A DNA stretch of 64,000 nt from Caprella mutica (taxonomy: Eukaryota; Arthropoda; Malacostraca; Amphipoda; Caprellidae), in contig CANNZV010000429.1 of assembly GCA_947561585.1 (NCBI GenBank), positions 181,338-245,337 on the forward strand. Direction: 5' to 3'. Below are positions 34,603 to 45,490 of the stretch, piece by piece. Each line of letters starts with the position of its first letter. Positions within the stretch are counted from its first letter, which is position 1. The position numbers and the translations under genes were made by a program. The notes beneath the pieces are model-generated. The model saw nothing but the letters and a program-made list of their open reading frames with translations. It did not search any database and had not been told where the DNA came from.

Positions 34603-36525
34603 CCGGTTGACAGACGTTTCGTCGACAGACGTTTCGCCGACAGACGTTTCGTCGACAGACGTTTCGCCGACAGACGTTTCGTCGACAGGACTTTTTGTTG
34701 ACAAGACGTTTCGTCGACAAATTTTCGTAAATGGGATATTAACAAAATACTAAGGAAAATATATTTATATCGTTTTTCTACTTTAATACTAAACCAGAAC
34801 TACTCGATAATACAAAATTATTTTAAAGTAATTTGAAAAAATGTATATGCAAATAATGAAATCATTGAGATCTAAAGGACTAAATCAAAACACAAAGAGC
34901 ATTCTTAAAATTAATTCTCTGTCTATAAGTAGCCTCGTGTCACAACTGCCTCGCAAATCTTTCCGTGTTGGCTCGGGTAAAGGTGTCTTTTCGAGTACTT
35001 TCAGAATATTAATAATGATACTTTGTTCAACAATATTATGTAATAAACTCATATTTTTCTCGGAGAGCATTTTTAATATTTGTTTCTTACATGATCAAAA
35101 TATGAAAATGGGATGCCATTTCATTTTCTATTTCAAACCAACTACTTCTTTCTTAAGAATCACTTTTTGGTAACAAAAAAACTAAAATATCGATAAACAT
35201 TCAACGGCGAGTTTAATTTTTATAAAATCGTGCAATTTTAAAACTAGGACTTAATTATCAGTCGATTTAAAACTGATTAGTTCGGAGTTTATTAATTTAA
35301 CCTGTATAGTTTTAATAAAAACAACTCGATAACATCTCTGAATATCAACTATTGAAAAATATTAAGTACAGGATTACAAGATACAGATTTAATTCACGCA
35401 CAGTTTAAAACATACTATGTTCTATGCACAATATATACTGATTTGCGGCTAAGTGACGGAAATAACAATGCTCGGTGCACGACGAAGAGCTTCGAATACG
35501 AAAGAACATGGGTTCCTTGAAGTCACTGCCTTTTATATCAGCGTTCTTAGAGAAGGGATTGGTCTTGAAGCAACTATGCTACAAGTTTTTGTTGGATTTT
35601 AAGTCCTTGGTTACAGTTTCCAATTTAATATTCTGATGAGCTTTTATGTAGTCTCCGTGATCTTTTAACTAATAAATTTGGTGAGTTTATGTCCTCTCTC
35701 CGACAGAACAGATAGATAATTGTGCATAACCAACTTTTATGATAAGTAATGATAGTCAAATCCTAAATTATTCTCCTATTTATAACATTTGCAATCAAGA
35801 TACTATTCAGATATTGTAAGTTAATCCGTATATAGAATTTAGGTTTAAAGATAGAAATGACTCGTACACATAGTCTCAGAATGCACATATGTTAATATAA
35901 TATGAATATAATATTCAAATACAATAATATAATATAATATAATTTTCAAATATAATAATAATATATTCACATAGGTTTATTTTCTGAAGGTAGTTAGAGT
36001 TTGGATATATATAGTCTAATATTATATGATATATAATATTTGTTTTATATCGTTCAATTTCTAACATGCAATTCAATCTAGGATTACCACTTTGCCGAAT
36101 ACTGGCAGTAGTCGGACAGTGGGCATTTACCTACTGATAATGGCTTGTCAATGACAAATCCGACGATATAAATCTTATTATTATGGAACGTAAATTATTG
36201 AGAGAAAACTGTTTTAAATTTTAAATATCACAAAATTAACTCGACCCAAAAGTATTGAATTACATTAAAATTATTTTTTATCTTTGAGTAGTTTTGGTTT
36301 AATATTAAAGTAGGAAAACGATTGAAATGTATTTAATAATTTTCATCATGACCATTATTCCATTTTGTATTTTGATCGTTATTCTGTTAATGATTATGTT
36401 TCGTAACATTAGAGTGTGTTAATATCCCATTTACGAAAATTTGTCGACGAAACGTCTTGTCGACGAAATGTCTGTCGACGAAACGTCTGTCGGCGAAACG
36501 TCTGTCGACGAAACGTGTGCACACC
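34603..36525. mobile_element. 1.9-kb element with long TIRs carrying sub-terminal tandem repeats
   Basis: Left: five to six units of CAGACGTTTCGTCGA (about 34610-34718), then ATTTTCGTAAATGGGATATT and about 130 bp more. Right (about 36255-36520): the inverted counterpart, AATATCCCATTTACGAAAAT then CGACGAAACGTCTGT units. The TIRs are about 200-250 bp. The interior holds only a 110-codon frame (34841-35173, +) with no domain I recognise, so this looks non-autonomous. Confidence 0.8.
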
Positions 36526-36599
36526 ATTTATATAGCTACAATAAGACCCCCTTTCTCAAAGCTGCGTTCAAAAAAAAGCTCATCTTATATCATTTTCTC

Positions 36600-36800
36600 C
36601 GATTTCCATTTTCCATGGTTTTCATTTTCTCTGGTTATCATTTTCATTAGTAATAGTTTTCATTAGTAATAATTTTCATTGGTTATTATTTTCTCTGGTC
36701 ATCAATTTCATTGATTATCATTCTCAGGTTATCATTTTATTTAGATATCATTTTCTCTGGTTAGTATTTTCTCTTGTTATCATTTTCTCTGGTCATTAGG
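36600..36800 (+). repeat. degenerate short tandem repeat (TTATCATTTTCTCTGG)
   Basis: About ten irregular units of a 16-24-bp motif built on ATCATTTTCTCTGGTTA, with variants in the TCATTAGTAATAG form. Adjacent to the TIR element. Confidence 0.75.
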
Positions 36801-37376
36801 AAAAAAAGTAATTTGGCATGATAGGGTATGTTCTGAATTATCGAACAGTTCCACATTTTCGATCATTAACAAATAACGAGTCAAAATGTCATATTAATTA
36901 TATACTTATTCATATATGATCGAATATGTGTAACTGTCCGATAATTCATAGCTTACCTATATTACAACTCTATCACAATTATCAGGGACCCTTATTTCGC
37001 GGGATGAAATTATAACTATTGTGAACAATTATTTTTCATTTTTTATTTTTCGTCATATTTTCGTCAAAAGTATGGCAAATGTATACAATCCCAGAAGAGA
37101 AAAAAAATCGCTAATGTGAGCGGTACAATATAACTTTATGTACTTTCTAATTGTTGGGGGCATGCAGGAGGTCTGATTATCAGACTAGGGGGTTAAAATC
37201 ATGGTCTCTAGGAAACCTCTAGGTAGGCTTTCTTTATGTTCATGAAATAAAACTTGGAATTCTTATATTTTAAATGAAACCTATTTCAATCTTCTAGCAA
37301 TAATAGTTTTGATATTACAACCCTTTTAAATCAGCTACTTTTTCGCGGACACCCTACGGACGGTGAAAGCCAGGCC
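36801..37376. other. AT-rich spacer, no gene seen
   Basis: Contains two facing motifs (TTCGATCATTAACAAATAAC near 36857 and GATCGAATATGTGTAACTG near 36918), possibly a small decayed inverted-repeat element. No coding sequence. Confidence 0.35.
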
Positions 37377-38080
37377 CATGAATTAAATAGTTTAGAAGGA
37401 TACTCGCACTTGAAAATGGTGCAAAAGTGTGACGTCACGCGCGCCATTCATGACGTCACCTGGTATACAGATACTCACATCGGAAATATTTGGTTATAGA
37501 TCTTCATGAAATAACTTTTGATTACTTGGTCAAATATCTAATTAAATACATCTCAAATGTTAATATATAATTATATATAGTACCTAATACTGAAATCATT
37601 TAATTTAGCTCAGATGATATTCAATAATAATTGGATTTGTGTCGACTACGATCGATTGTGTATTCTCCAACAATGATTGAAATTGATGAACTATAGAGAG
37701 TAAATTCTAATATAAAATATAGACGAATTAACTTTTTATCACTATAAAATCGATTTGGTGAATTATATATAATTATAATATTTGTCGGCAGATTTCTTCA
37801 ATTAAGGAATGAATGAAAATCACAGATCACTAACTTTATATTGTTGTTCATATTATATACAAATTAACAAAATGAATAAAAAAAGAAAACTGTGGAGAAT
37901 AAAGAAGCTAATAGCTGTATTCTGTAAAGCTAGTATTAAGTTACAGAAAAGCTGGTATTGATCTACAGACTCGGTAAACAATACAAGAACCTTGAAATCG
38001 TATTCCAAGTGACGTCACCTTCTTTTTCTTTGTCGGTATTTCTGTCGAGTCCGAGTATCCTTCTAACTATTTAATTCATG
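37377..38080. mobile_element. 704-bp TIR element (CATGAATTAAATAG)
   Basis: The left end CATGAATTAAATAGTTTAGA plus AGGATACTCG is matched by the inverted right end (reverse complement CATGAATTAAATAGTTAGAA plus GGATACTCG). Both sub-terminal zones contain GTGACGTCAC. The interior is AT-rich with no coding frame. Confidence 0.8.
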
Positions 38081-38328
38081 CTTTTGACGTTATGGAGTTT
38101 ATAACAAGAGGTATCAGAAAAGTTACCACTGAGATAACTGGCTTATGGCGGCCAACCCTGTATGTAGTAAAATAACATATTTTGTACCGTATACCATTTA
38201 CAAACTAAACATACTTATGTTGGAGATTAAGTATATGATTCTGAATTTTCCATGAATTGACTAGGGAAACACATGAACAATATCACATGAACACCTGTAG
38301 GTCCCTCCTATGGTATCTTCTCAAGGCC

Positions 38329-39451
38329 ATCTATAGTTGATCAGGCCAGATTCCCGAATATAACAGCTGTTCAAAGTGGTCCTAAAAATCAAAACAAATG
38401 GCGAACTTAGTCTGCATCAGTTTTTATAATTGGACTATTTTAAGCCACTTACAGTTGTGTAATGATGAAATAAACTATACCAATGGATTTGAAATTATTC
38501 AATTACTATTATAGTGTTATTTAACTGACCTGATAATAACTAAACTATTTAAAATTCGTCTATATACACAAGAGCTTGATGGCGTTTCAATCAAAATGGT
38601 GGTTGTCCTCACATCGTAATGCAATTTAAACCAATTTAGAGTTGTCAGGCGAAAGTTTTATTAGGGAATGAAAATATTGCCAAAGGCATAATTAATTGAA
38701 ATTGAATTGAATTTTTCTCCCGAATTTTCATCTGTAACTGATAAAATTTATGTATATGAAATTGAACTGGCTGAGCCTAGACCATATTACAGAGTATGCC
38801 AGTTAAAGCCAATCAATTAGCTTACATTTCAAATGTTAAAGCTTAGATAGATCTAATTGGCATGAAAATATGAATGAATTCTATGTTAATTTAAGCTTGA
38901 AATCATCAAATATGAGCCAAATTGGCTAGGATCAGAAGTGCTGCGAAAATTTTAGCTGTAAATTGGCATACAGTTTGCCAGCCTCTGAAATATGGAATAG
39001 GTAGTGCTAAAGAATACCAAATTACCACTTAAATAGGTATATCAGTCGTAATTAACATACTAGGTAATTTAGTTAACATAACTACACAAGTAGAAAGGTT
39101 GAATCCTAACAAGTAGGTGATAATAAGTTCATAATTAACCCTTAAATCTCTAATTTGCCTCCATCGCTTGGCAACTCGTTCAGTTAAAAAACACGTTTAT
39201 ATATAGTATGATTGATAAATTCTCATAAATTTGTTGGCAAATAATCTGGAACATTCCTCAATTTATATCATAGAAAACAGAAGGCGAAAAAACCATCAAG
39301 AAGAGCGCAATGGCATAAAAACCGAAGAAAATATGTTACGCGCCATCTTTATCCATTAATTTTAGCGACAGTAATTAGATATCATAGGACCACTTTGAAC
39401 AGCTGATCGAACTATAAACGCCATGATGAGCTGGCCTGGTAAACTATAGAC
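38329..39451. mobile_element. 1.1-kb element with imperfect TIRs
   Basis: The left zone CTATAGTTGATCAGGCCAG ... CAGCTGTTCAAAGTGGTCCT is mirrored by the right zone (reverse complement CTATAGTTTACCAGGCCAG ... CAGCTGTTCAAAGTGGTCCT). The terminal repeats are about 65 bp and gapped. No coding frame. Confidence 0.7.
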
Positions 39452-39949
39452 AGCCATGATCTAACTCGCAAGTTAGATACCAAATACTTAGAGTCTAGAC
39501 TGATCTGATCTTCCCAGGAACACTTTTTATGTAAGCTCCAGATGATAAATTTGTTTTCCGTTTATCTTTTTTTCCCCTTTGATAGTTTTTTTTATCTACG
39601 AAAAGATAGAGAGTAGTTATTTTAATTAATGTAGTAAAATTTACTCACCAGTACATAAATTTGTAGACCACCGATGCTAATCAAACCCTTTCTAACTTCT
39701 ACACCACATCTAACATATGATCTCTCGGTTGAATATCTTTATTTCTTGTTTCTCTCTAGTATTTTCGAATTTGTTCATGAACAATTTGGATAAAATTTTG
39801 ATGCACTGTTTATTGGTAAAATAGGGTCCAAAAATCAACTATTAAGGTGTAAGAAAATTTGATTTGATGACACTAAATTGTGAAGAAAATAAATTCCATG
39901 ACCGTTGAACATTTTAGTATCAATAATCATTGGCTAATTACTAAGTTCT

Positions 39950-42900
39950 TCAAAAATATTGTTCATAAGGGAAAGGATCCAATTCAGTCAGCAATTTTCC
40001 ATCTGCGCATTTCGGCTCTCCATATATTGTCACTTTCGCCATGTATTCAGGGTTTAGGAATAATCCAGGCCAAGTCACAATCGCAGTCGAGTGGATTGGC
40101 TGCGGAAAATAAGACTATTCAATAGAGGAAGTTCATAGGATCTAATTCATTTGAGGGCATTGGGTAACCTTAATATCCCTCCTCAGTTACGTGACTATAT
40201 TTTTATAATATATTCTCACACTCAAATAAACTCTAAAAGTAGACACCTATTTCGTGTGAAGTGTGAAAATGTCCTACAACGTCCAACCTTCCAATTATCG
40301 AACGTCAAATAATATTTCTGAAATATATACCGCTACTATTCAAATACTGTGATGTGAATTAGGGTAAACACTTGTAATGAAAGGTGATGAAAGATAGAAC
40401 TATTATAGAAATTACCGAATATACTGAGTTCATAAATGTAAGGCATCAGAAATTCAAAGACTGAAGCATCAATCGACTTCAGGAGATTGTCATTAATGTA
40501 CTTGAATTCAGTGCTGTGGAAGAGAAAAAAGACATTAATGTGTAAATAACATAAAAACATACTGCTCATATGCGAGAACACTGTCATAACTCCAAAAAAG
40601 TTATTTTTCAAGAGAGGCATTTTAGTACATATAATTTATGTACATTTAATGGTATATCGTTAGGACATTTAGCCTCTATTGTAGTCAATTTTTGAGCTAC
40701 AATAATGAAACTTCTACCGAAATAATCTGGATTTTAATATTTATATGCTTTGGTATAGCTAGTAAGTAGTATAGCCTGGTACGGCCACTATCCATTGGTC
40801 ACTATGTAGCCTGTAGGTACCTACCCATACCGCACGGCTATTGGTAAGTCGTATTCATTTATAGGCGTACAGTTAAGAATATAAACTGAAGGTGTTCTTT
40901 ATTGAATACACAATAGCCTCTAAAAAAAGTCTCATTCAGCCTAGTTTAGCTATCGCCTAGCTAATAATCACCATAGCCACTGGCCCACTATAGGCTAGAT
41001 ATGTACGTACACACAATGACATCAGAAAGATTGAAGTTCCTCTCCAGGCTCCGGGAAAAAAATGAGTTTATAACATAATATTATAGAACTAAGGTCTAGG
41101 ATCATTATTCTGCAAACCGCATACAATCGGTTCAGTATATATTTTATAATTTGTTTCTAAAGTTTTTTAATACTCTGTGAACAACAATTGAGCGAATCAC
41201 TAATCTGATGCTCAAGAAGAAGATTGTACACTCTTTGTTTTGATTACAAATTTGAATTTTATAAACAAACCAAGCGTTTTCGGCCATTATTTTATATATT
41301 AATTGTTTCCTAAAGTATATAAACGTTTCTATTATAAGTTTATTCAATTTTTTACCTTTACACGAATATCAAATGGATTTATTAAACCTAATACCTAGTT
41401 GACAATCAAAAAAAATGGTGTATATTCTTTTTCTTCAGGCTGAAAATTTCTTAAATTAGTAAGTCGAAAGTAAAATAGGTTTTGTAGAGTTTTGATTATG
41501 AAAATCTTTAAAAGCATATAAAATTAAAAATATGCTACCAAATTCGATGCGGTTTGCAGCAAAATGATAAGAAACATTAGCCTCGTTGATTACGGCAATA
41601 AAAATATTTGCTTGGAGAGGACCTTTAATGGCATCACCCGCGATCTGATTACTAATTAGTGGATATTCAGAATACATTTTATTTGAGTTACCACAAATCT
41701 CAATGCAGATCTTCAACATCTATCTGCATATAAGTAAAATAGTAAGCGTTAAATCAGACAATTACATTATGCAGCAAATGAAATAAAAGTTATGTACGTA
41801 ACGATAAATCAGAGAATCAGTATGCATAAATCAGATTTGATCAAATCAGCTAAATAAGGTTATGCATTTCTCTCTTAATGGATAACTCGAAAATACATGT
41901 TTTTTTGTCATTTTAACGTTGTTCTTGCAAAGGAGCGATATGTTCACTATCCCCGTGAAGTTATTTTAAATAATTTATATTTTAATCAAATGGTGAGAAC
42001 TTGAATGAAGATGAAATGAATTATCCATTTAGCTATTATACAATTATTTATTAACTCACTCGGTTCTCCTTTTGAAGTAAATGATCCTGGCTCAATTGTC
42101 TCCAATACATTGCCGCTAAAATAATACCCATCTAATTATTTAAAGAAGGTTTGCTTCTTTTGGCAGGGGGCCTTTTATAAAAAAAATACCCATACCCATT
42201 ACTCGGGATGGGAACGGAGTCACTCTACAGAATCTTGATGTTGTTGTCATACAACCATAAGTACCTCAGGTTAGGAATCTCATCAAATGTTCCTATGTGA
42301 AAAATAAAGTGATTGAAGTAAATAATAATTTGACGTTGTAATATATTTTCAAAATATTTTAGTTTTTTTAGTGTCTAATGTACATTTAATCAATATTTAG
42401 CCCATCAATATTTAATTAAGTACCTCAGGTTAGGAATCTCATCAAATGTTCCTATGTGAAAAATAAAGTGATTGAAGTAAATAATAATTTGACGTTGTAA
42501 TATATTTTCAAAATATTTTAGTTTTTTTAGTGTCTAATGTACATTTAATCAATATTTAGCCTGACTGATTCTTTTTACTTTAAGTAACGGATGTGCATGG
42601 CAAAAAAAATCTATTTTATTTAGCTAATTATTTAAGGTTAATTTCTTTTAAAAGCTATAATCTATTGTGTATATATAAATAATTAAAACAAAAGTGTATT
42701 TTTTTAGTTTGTAGTTCGAATTCTTTATCTTGTTTACTTGGGAAAATAATTATAATAGATATATTGCATCAACTTACAATTAATTTTATTATGAAATGAA
42801 TAATTACCTGGAGTTATTTGAGATATTTGTGCACCTACGAGAACAAGAGCTGATAAATTATCACTGCTAATTGCAGGAGCTGATGTCAAATTAGAAAAAG

Positions 42901-43405
42901 GCATTTGAAAAGAGGTTATCTTGTCATTAAGTGGAGGAGGAGGGAAAACCAGTGAGTTTAGCTGTGTATCCATAAATTGAACATACTCAAGATCTGAAGT
43001 GGAACAAGACTGGTAGAAGTCATCCGTGACTTCTACTAGTGATAGGAATGGTCCACGATACAGGTTGAACCGTTGGAACTTCACACCTCCGCAAGTGAAA
43101 TGAAGAGCTGTTTGAGAGTTGGAGTTTTTCATTTTAAATTGGTAGAAGTCATTCACAGGGAAATCTTTCGCCAAGATGTTGGGCAGTTCTTCGTCAGAGG
43201 ATATGTCCGTACAGTCCAGTGTAAGTCTGCCTGAATTCGAATCGTAAGTACAGACACCCGGGGCAATGTCTGTAGCATCCGGACATGGGTAATCCCGAGG
43301 TTGTTGGAGATTGGTGTCATTGACGTGAAATTCAGTTAAGGTTTCACCGGCACTGAGAGAATTTATACTTGACAGAACAAGTAATTGGATGATGAAGTTA
43401 AACAT
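39950..43405 (-). CDS. secreted leucine-rich-repeat protein, possibly a pseudogene
   Basis: Exon 1 is 43405-42808. It starts at MFNFIIQLLVLSSINSLSAG (signal peptide); an upstream in-frame ATG at 43504 would bury this signal. Next come CPDATDIAPGVCTYDSNSG and LTLDCTDI, the Cys-rich N cap typical of arthropod 'oplophorus-luciferin 2-monooxygenase non-catalytic subunit-like' LRR proteins. Exon 2 (42292-42229) encodes FDEIPNLRYLWLYDNNIKIL. A further LRR-like piece is at 42115-42060 (GNVLETIEPGSF). Exon 3 (40513-40416) has NDNLLKSIDASVFEFL. Exon 4 (40099-39950) has ANPLDCDCDLAWIIPK, then a +1 shift, then PEYMAKV and CADGKLLTELDPF: the LRR C-terminal cap. Phases of exons 1-2, 2-3 and 3-4 fit; the 42115-42060 piece does not. 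Product about 300 aa if intact. The frameshift and short LRR spacing suggest decay or a sequence error. Confidence 0.65.
41033..41628 (-). mobile_element. 600-bp MITE, AAAGGTCCCCTCCA family, copy 2 (inverted)
   Basis: Starts GAAGTTCCTCTCCAGGCTCC and ends TTGCTTGGAGAGGACCTTTA. It is the reverse complement of copies 33650-34249 and 54802-55407. It lies in an intron of the LRR gene, between the LRR-like piece at 42060-42115 and exon 3. Confidence 0.85.
42259..42561. repeat. 144-bp direct duplication over the LRR gene exon 2 acceptor
   Basis: 42259-42402 is repeated, apparently without change, at 42418-42561. Each copy includes the minus-strand splice acceptor CACATAG and the first 34 bases of exon 2 (GTFDEIPNLRY). 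Only the 42259 copy continues into the rest of the LRR; the other runs into TTAATTAAATATTGATGGGC and hits a stop soon after. Confidence 0.9.
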
Positions 43406-43737
43406 GTTGATTGTACCACTGTCGCCAGATAGAGCAACGATGCTGTCCTTTATAAGTCTTATCGAAGAGCAGATTGTCCCTTTCTCACGTTTGCACGATA
43501 ACAATTATTATATGCATCATGTGATATCTTCTTGGTATAAGTTAGACAGATTATGAGTCTTTCCAACATAACACATTGTTTCTATGCGATATTGAGAGCT
43601 AGAGAAGAGAGAGAGAGATGCTATGAGGTAAATGAAATAGTAATGTTCCATTGCTCGGTTCTCATACTAATTTCTATTCTGAACCAATTCGATAATAATC
43701 TTTGGTTAAATTTCAGAGAGTTTATTCTAATCAAACA

Positions 43738-44882
43738 ATCCATTCACCTCTCATCAATTCAATGTCCCCTCCATTCACCTCCCATCAATGCAATGTCCCC
43801 TCCATTCACCTCCCATCAATACAATGTCCCCTCCATTCACCTCCCATCAATTCAATGTCCCCTCCATTCACCTCCCATCAATGCAATGTCCCCTCCATTC
43901 ACCTCTTATCAATACAATGTCCCCTCCATTCACCTCCCGTCAATGCAATGTCCCCTCCATTCACCTCCCATCAATGCAATGTCCCCTCCATTCACCTCCC
44001 ATCAATGCAATGTCCCCTCCATTCACCTCCCGTCAATGCAATGTCCCCTCCATTCACCTCCCATCAATGCAATGTCCCCTCCATTCACCTCCCGTCAATG
44101 CAATGTCCCCTCCATTCACCTCCCATCAATGCAATGTCCCCTCCATTCACCTCCCATCAATGCAATGTCCCCTCCATTCACCTCCCGTCAATGCAATGTC
44201 CCCTCCATTCACCTCCCATCAATGCAATGTCCCCTCCATTCACCTCCCATCAATGCAATGTCCCCTTCATTCACCTCCCATCAATGCAATGTCTCCTCCA
44301 TTCACTTCCCATCAATTCAATGTCCCCTCCATTCACCTCCCATCAATGCAATGTCCCCTCCATTCACCTCTTATCAATACAATGTCCCCTCCATTCACCT
44401 CCCGTCAATGCAATGTCCCCTCCATTCACCTCCCATCAATGCAATGTCCCCTCCATTCACCTCCCATCAATGCAATGTCCCCTCCATTCACCTCCCGTCA
44501 ATGCAATGTCCCCTCCATTCACCTCCCATCAATGCAATGTCCCCTCCATTCACCTCCCGTCAATGCAATGTCCCCTCCATTCACCTCCCATCAATGCAAT
44601 GTCCCCTCCATTCACCTCCCATCAATGCAATGTCCCCTCCATTCACCTCCCGTCAATGCAATGTCCCCTCCATTCACCTCCCATCAATGCAATGTCCCCT
44701 CCATTCACCTCCCATCAATGCAATGTCCCCTCCATTCACTTCCCGTCAATGCAATGTCCCCTCCATTCACCTCCCATCAATGCAATGTCCCCTCCATTCA
44801 CCTCCCATCAATGCAATGTCTCCTCCATTCACCTCCCATCAATGCAATGTCTCCTCCATTCACCTCCCATCAATTCAATGTC
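43738..44882 (+). repeat. 31-bp minisatellite (about 37 copies)
   Basis: The unit is TCCATTCACCTCCCATCAAT followed by GCAATGTCCCC. Since 31 is not a multiple of 3 and the unit has no stop in any phase, all three plus frames are open for over 1.1 kb (448, 394 and 381 codons). These are artefacts. It sits just 5' of the LRR gene. Confidence 0.97.
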
Positions 44883-45490
44883 CTAAGCACCACAAATAGA
44901 GGACATTCTCTCACAAAATATAGGGAAGAGTAGGGTAAGTTACGAGTTATCGTACAGTTACACATTAACGATCATATAGGAAAATAAGTATAGTAAATTC
45001 CTACATCTACTAAATGTAATTTATAAAATAGAGAATAGCGAGAGTAATTTAAGCCTTACCTAAGGGACAGAGAAACCAGTTCAACATTTATGTTTATTTA
45101 AACAGGTCAATCTAGTGAAATATTATTTTTAATACTATTTACTCTTCCATATCTAACGATTTCTTTATTCATAACTTTACAATTAATTTATTCCAATTGA
45201 AAGAAAATATTCACAATTTTTTAAAGGCGGCGTTGAGAAATGCAAGTGTGAAGAGTCCCTTAATCCCCGTACGAACAACATAGAAATAATTCCTAAATAA
45301 TTTGAAATGAAACGGAGCAGGTTGAATTTTACCGGTTGACTGGTATATATATAATAGTTAATATATGTAAGATTAAGATTAAGATAGCTAATAGATTTCA
45401 CATTCATTTCACAGATTAAAAAATTTTACTTAGCTTATATTAGTGAAATACAATTTTCACATTATTCACAAACGGTAATTAGATTCTGCA
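44883..45490. other. intergenic DNA upstream of gene 4
   Basis: AT-rich. It holds a fragment (about 45232-45260, GGCGTTGAGAAATGCAAGTG) matching the flank of the fold-back repeat at 9012-9200, and a stretch at 45105-45215 similar to 18615-18735 (AATCTAGTGAAATA, TCTAACGATTTCTTTATTCA). No promoter motif can be assigned securely. Confidence 0.5.

Noticed and set aside
40336..40620. 94-codon minus-strand frame as a separate gene
   Set aside because: Its middle (40416-40513) is better explained as LRR exon 3 with proper splice sites; the rest is intron.
43553..44933. Three overlapping long open frames as genes
   Set aside because: A 31-bp stop-free repeat opens all three frames equally; this is a composition artefact.
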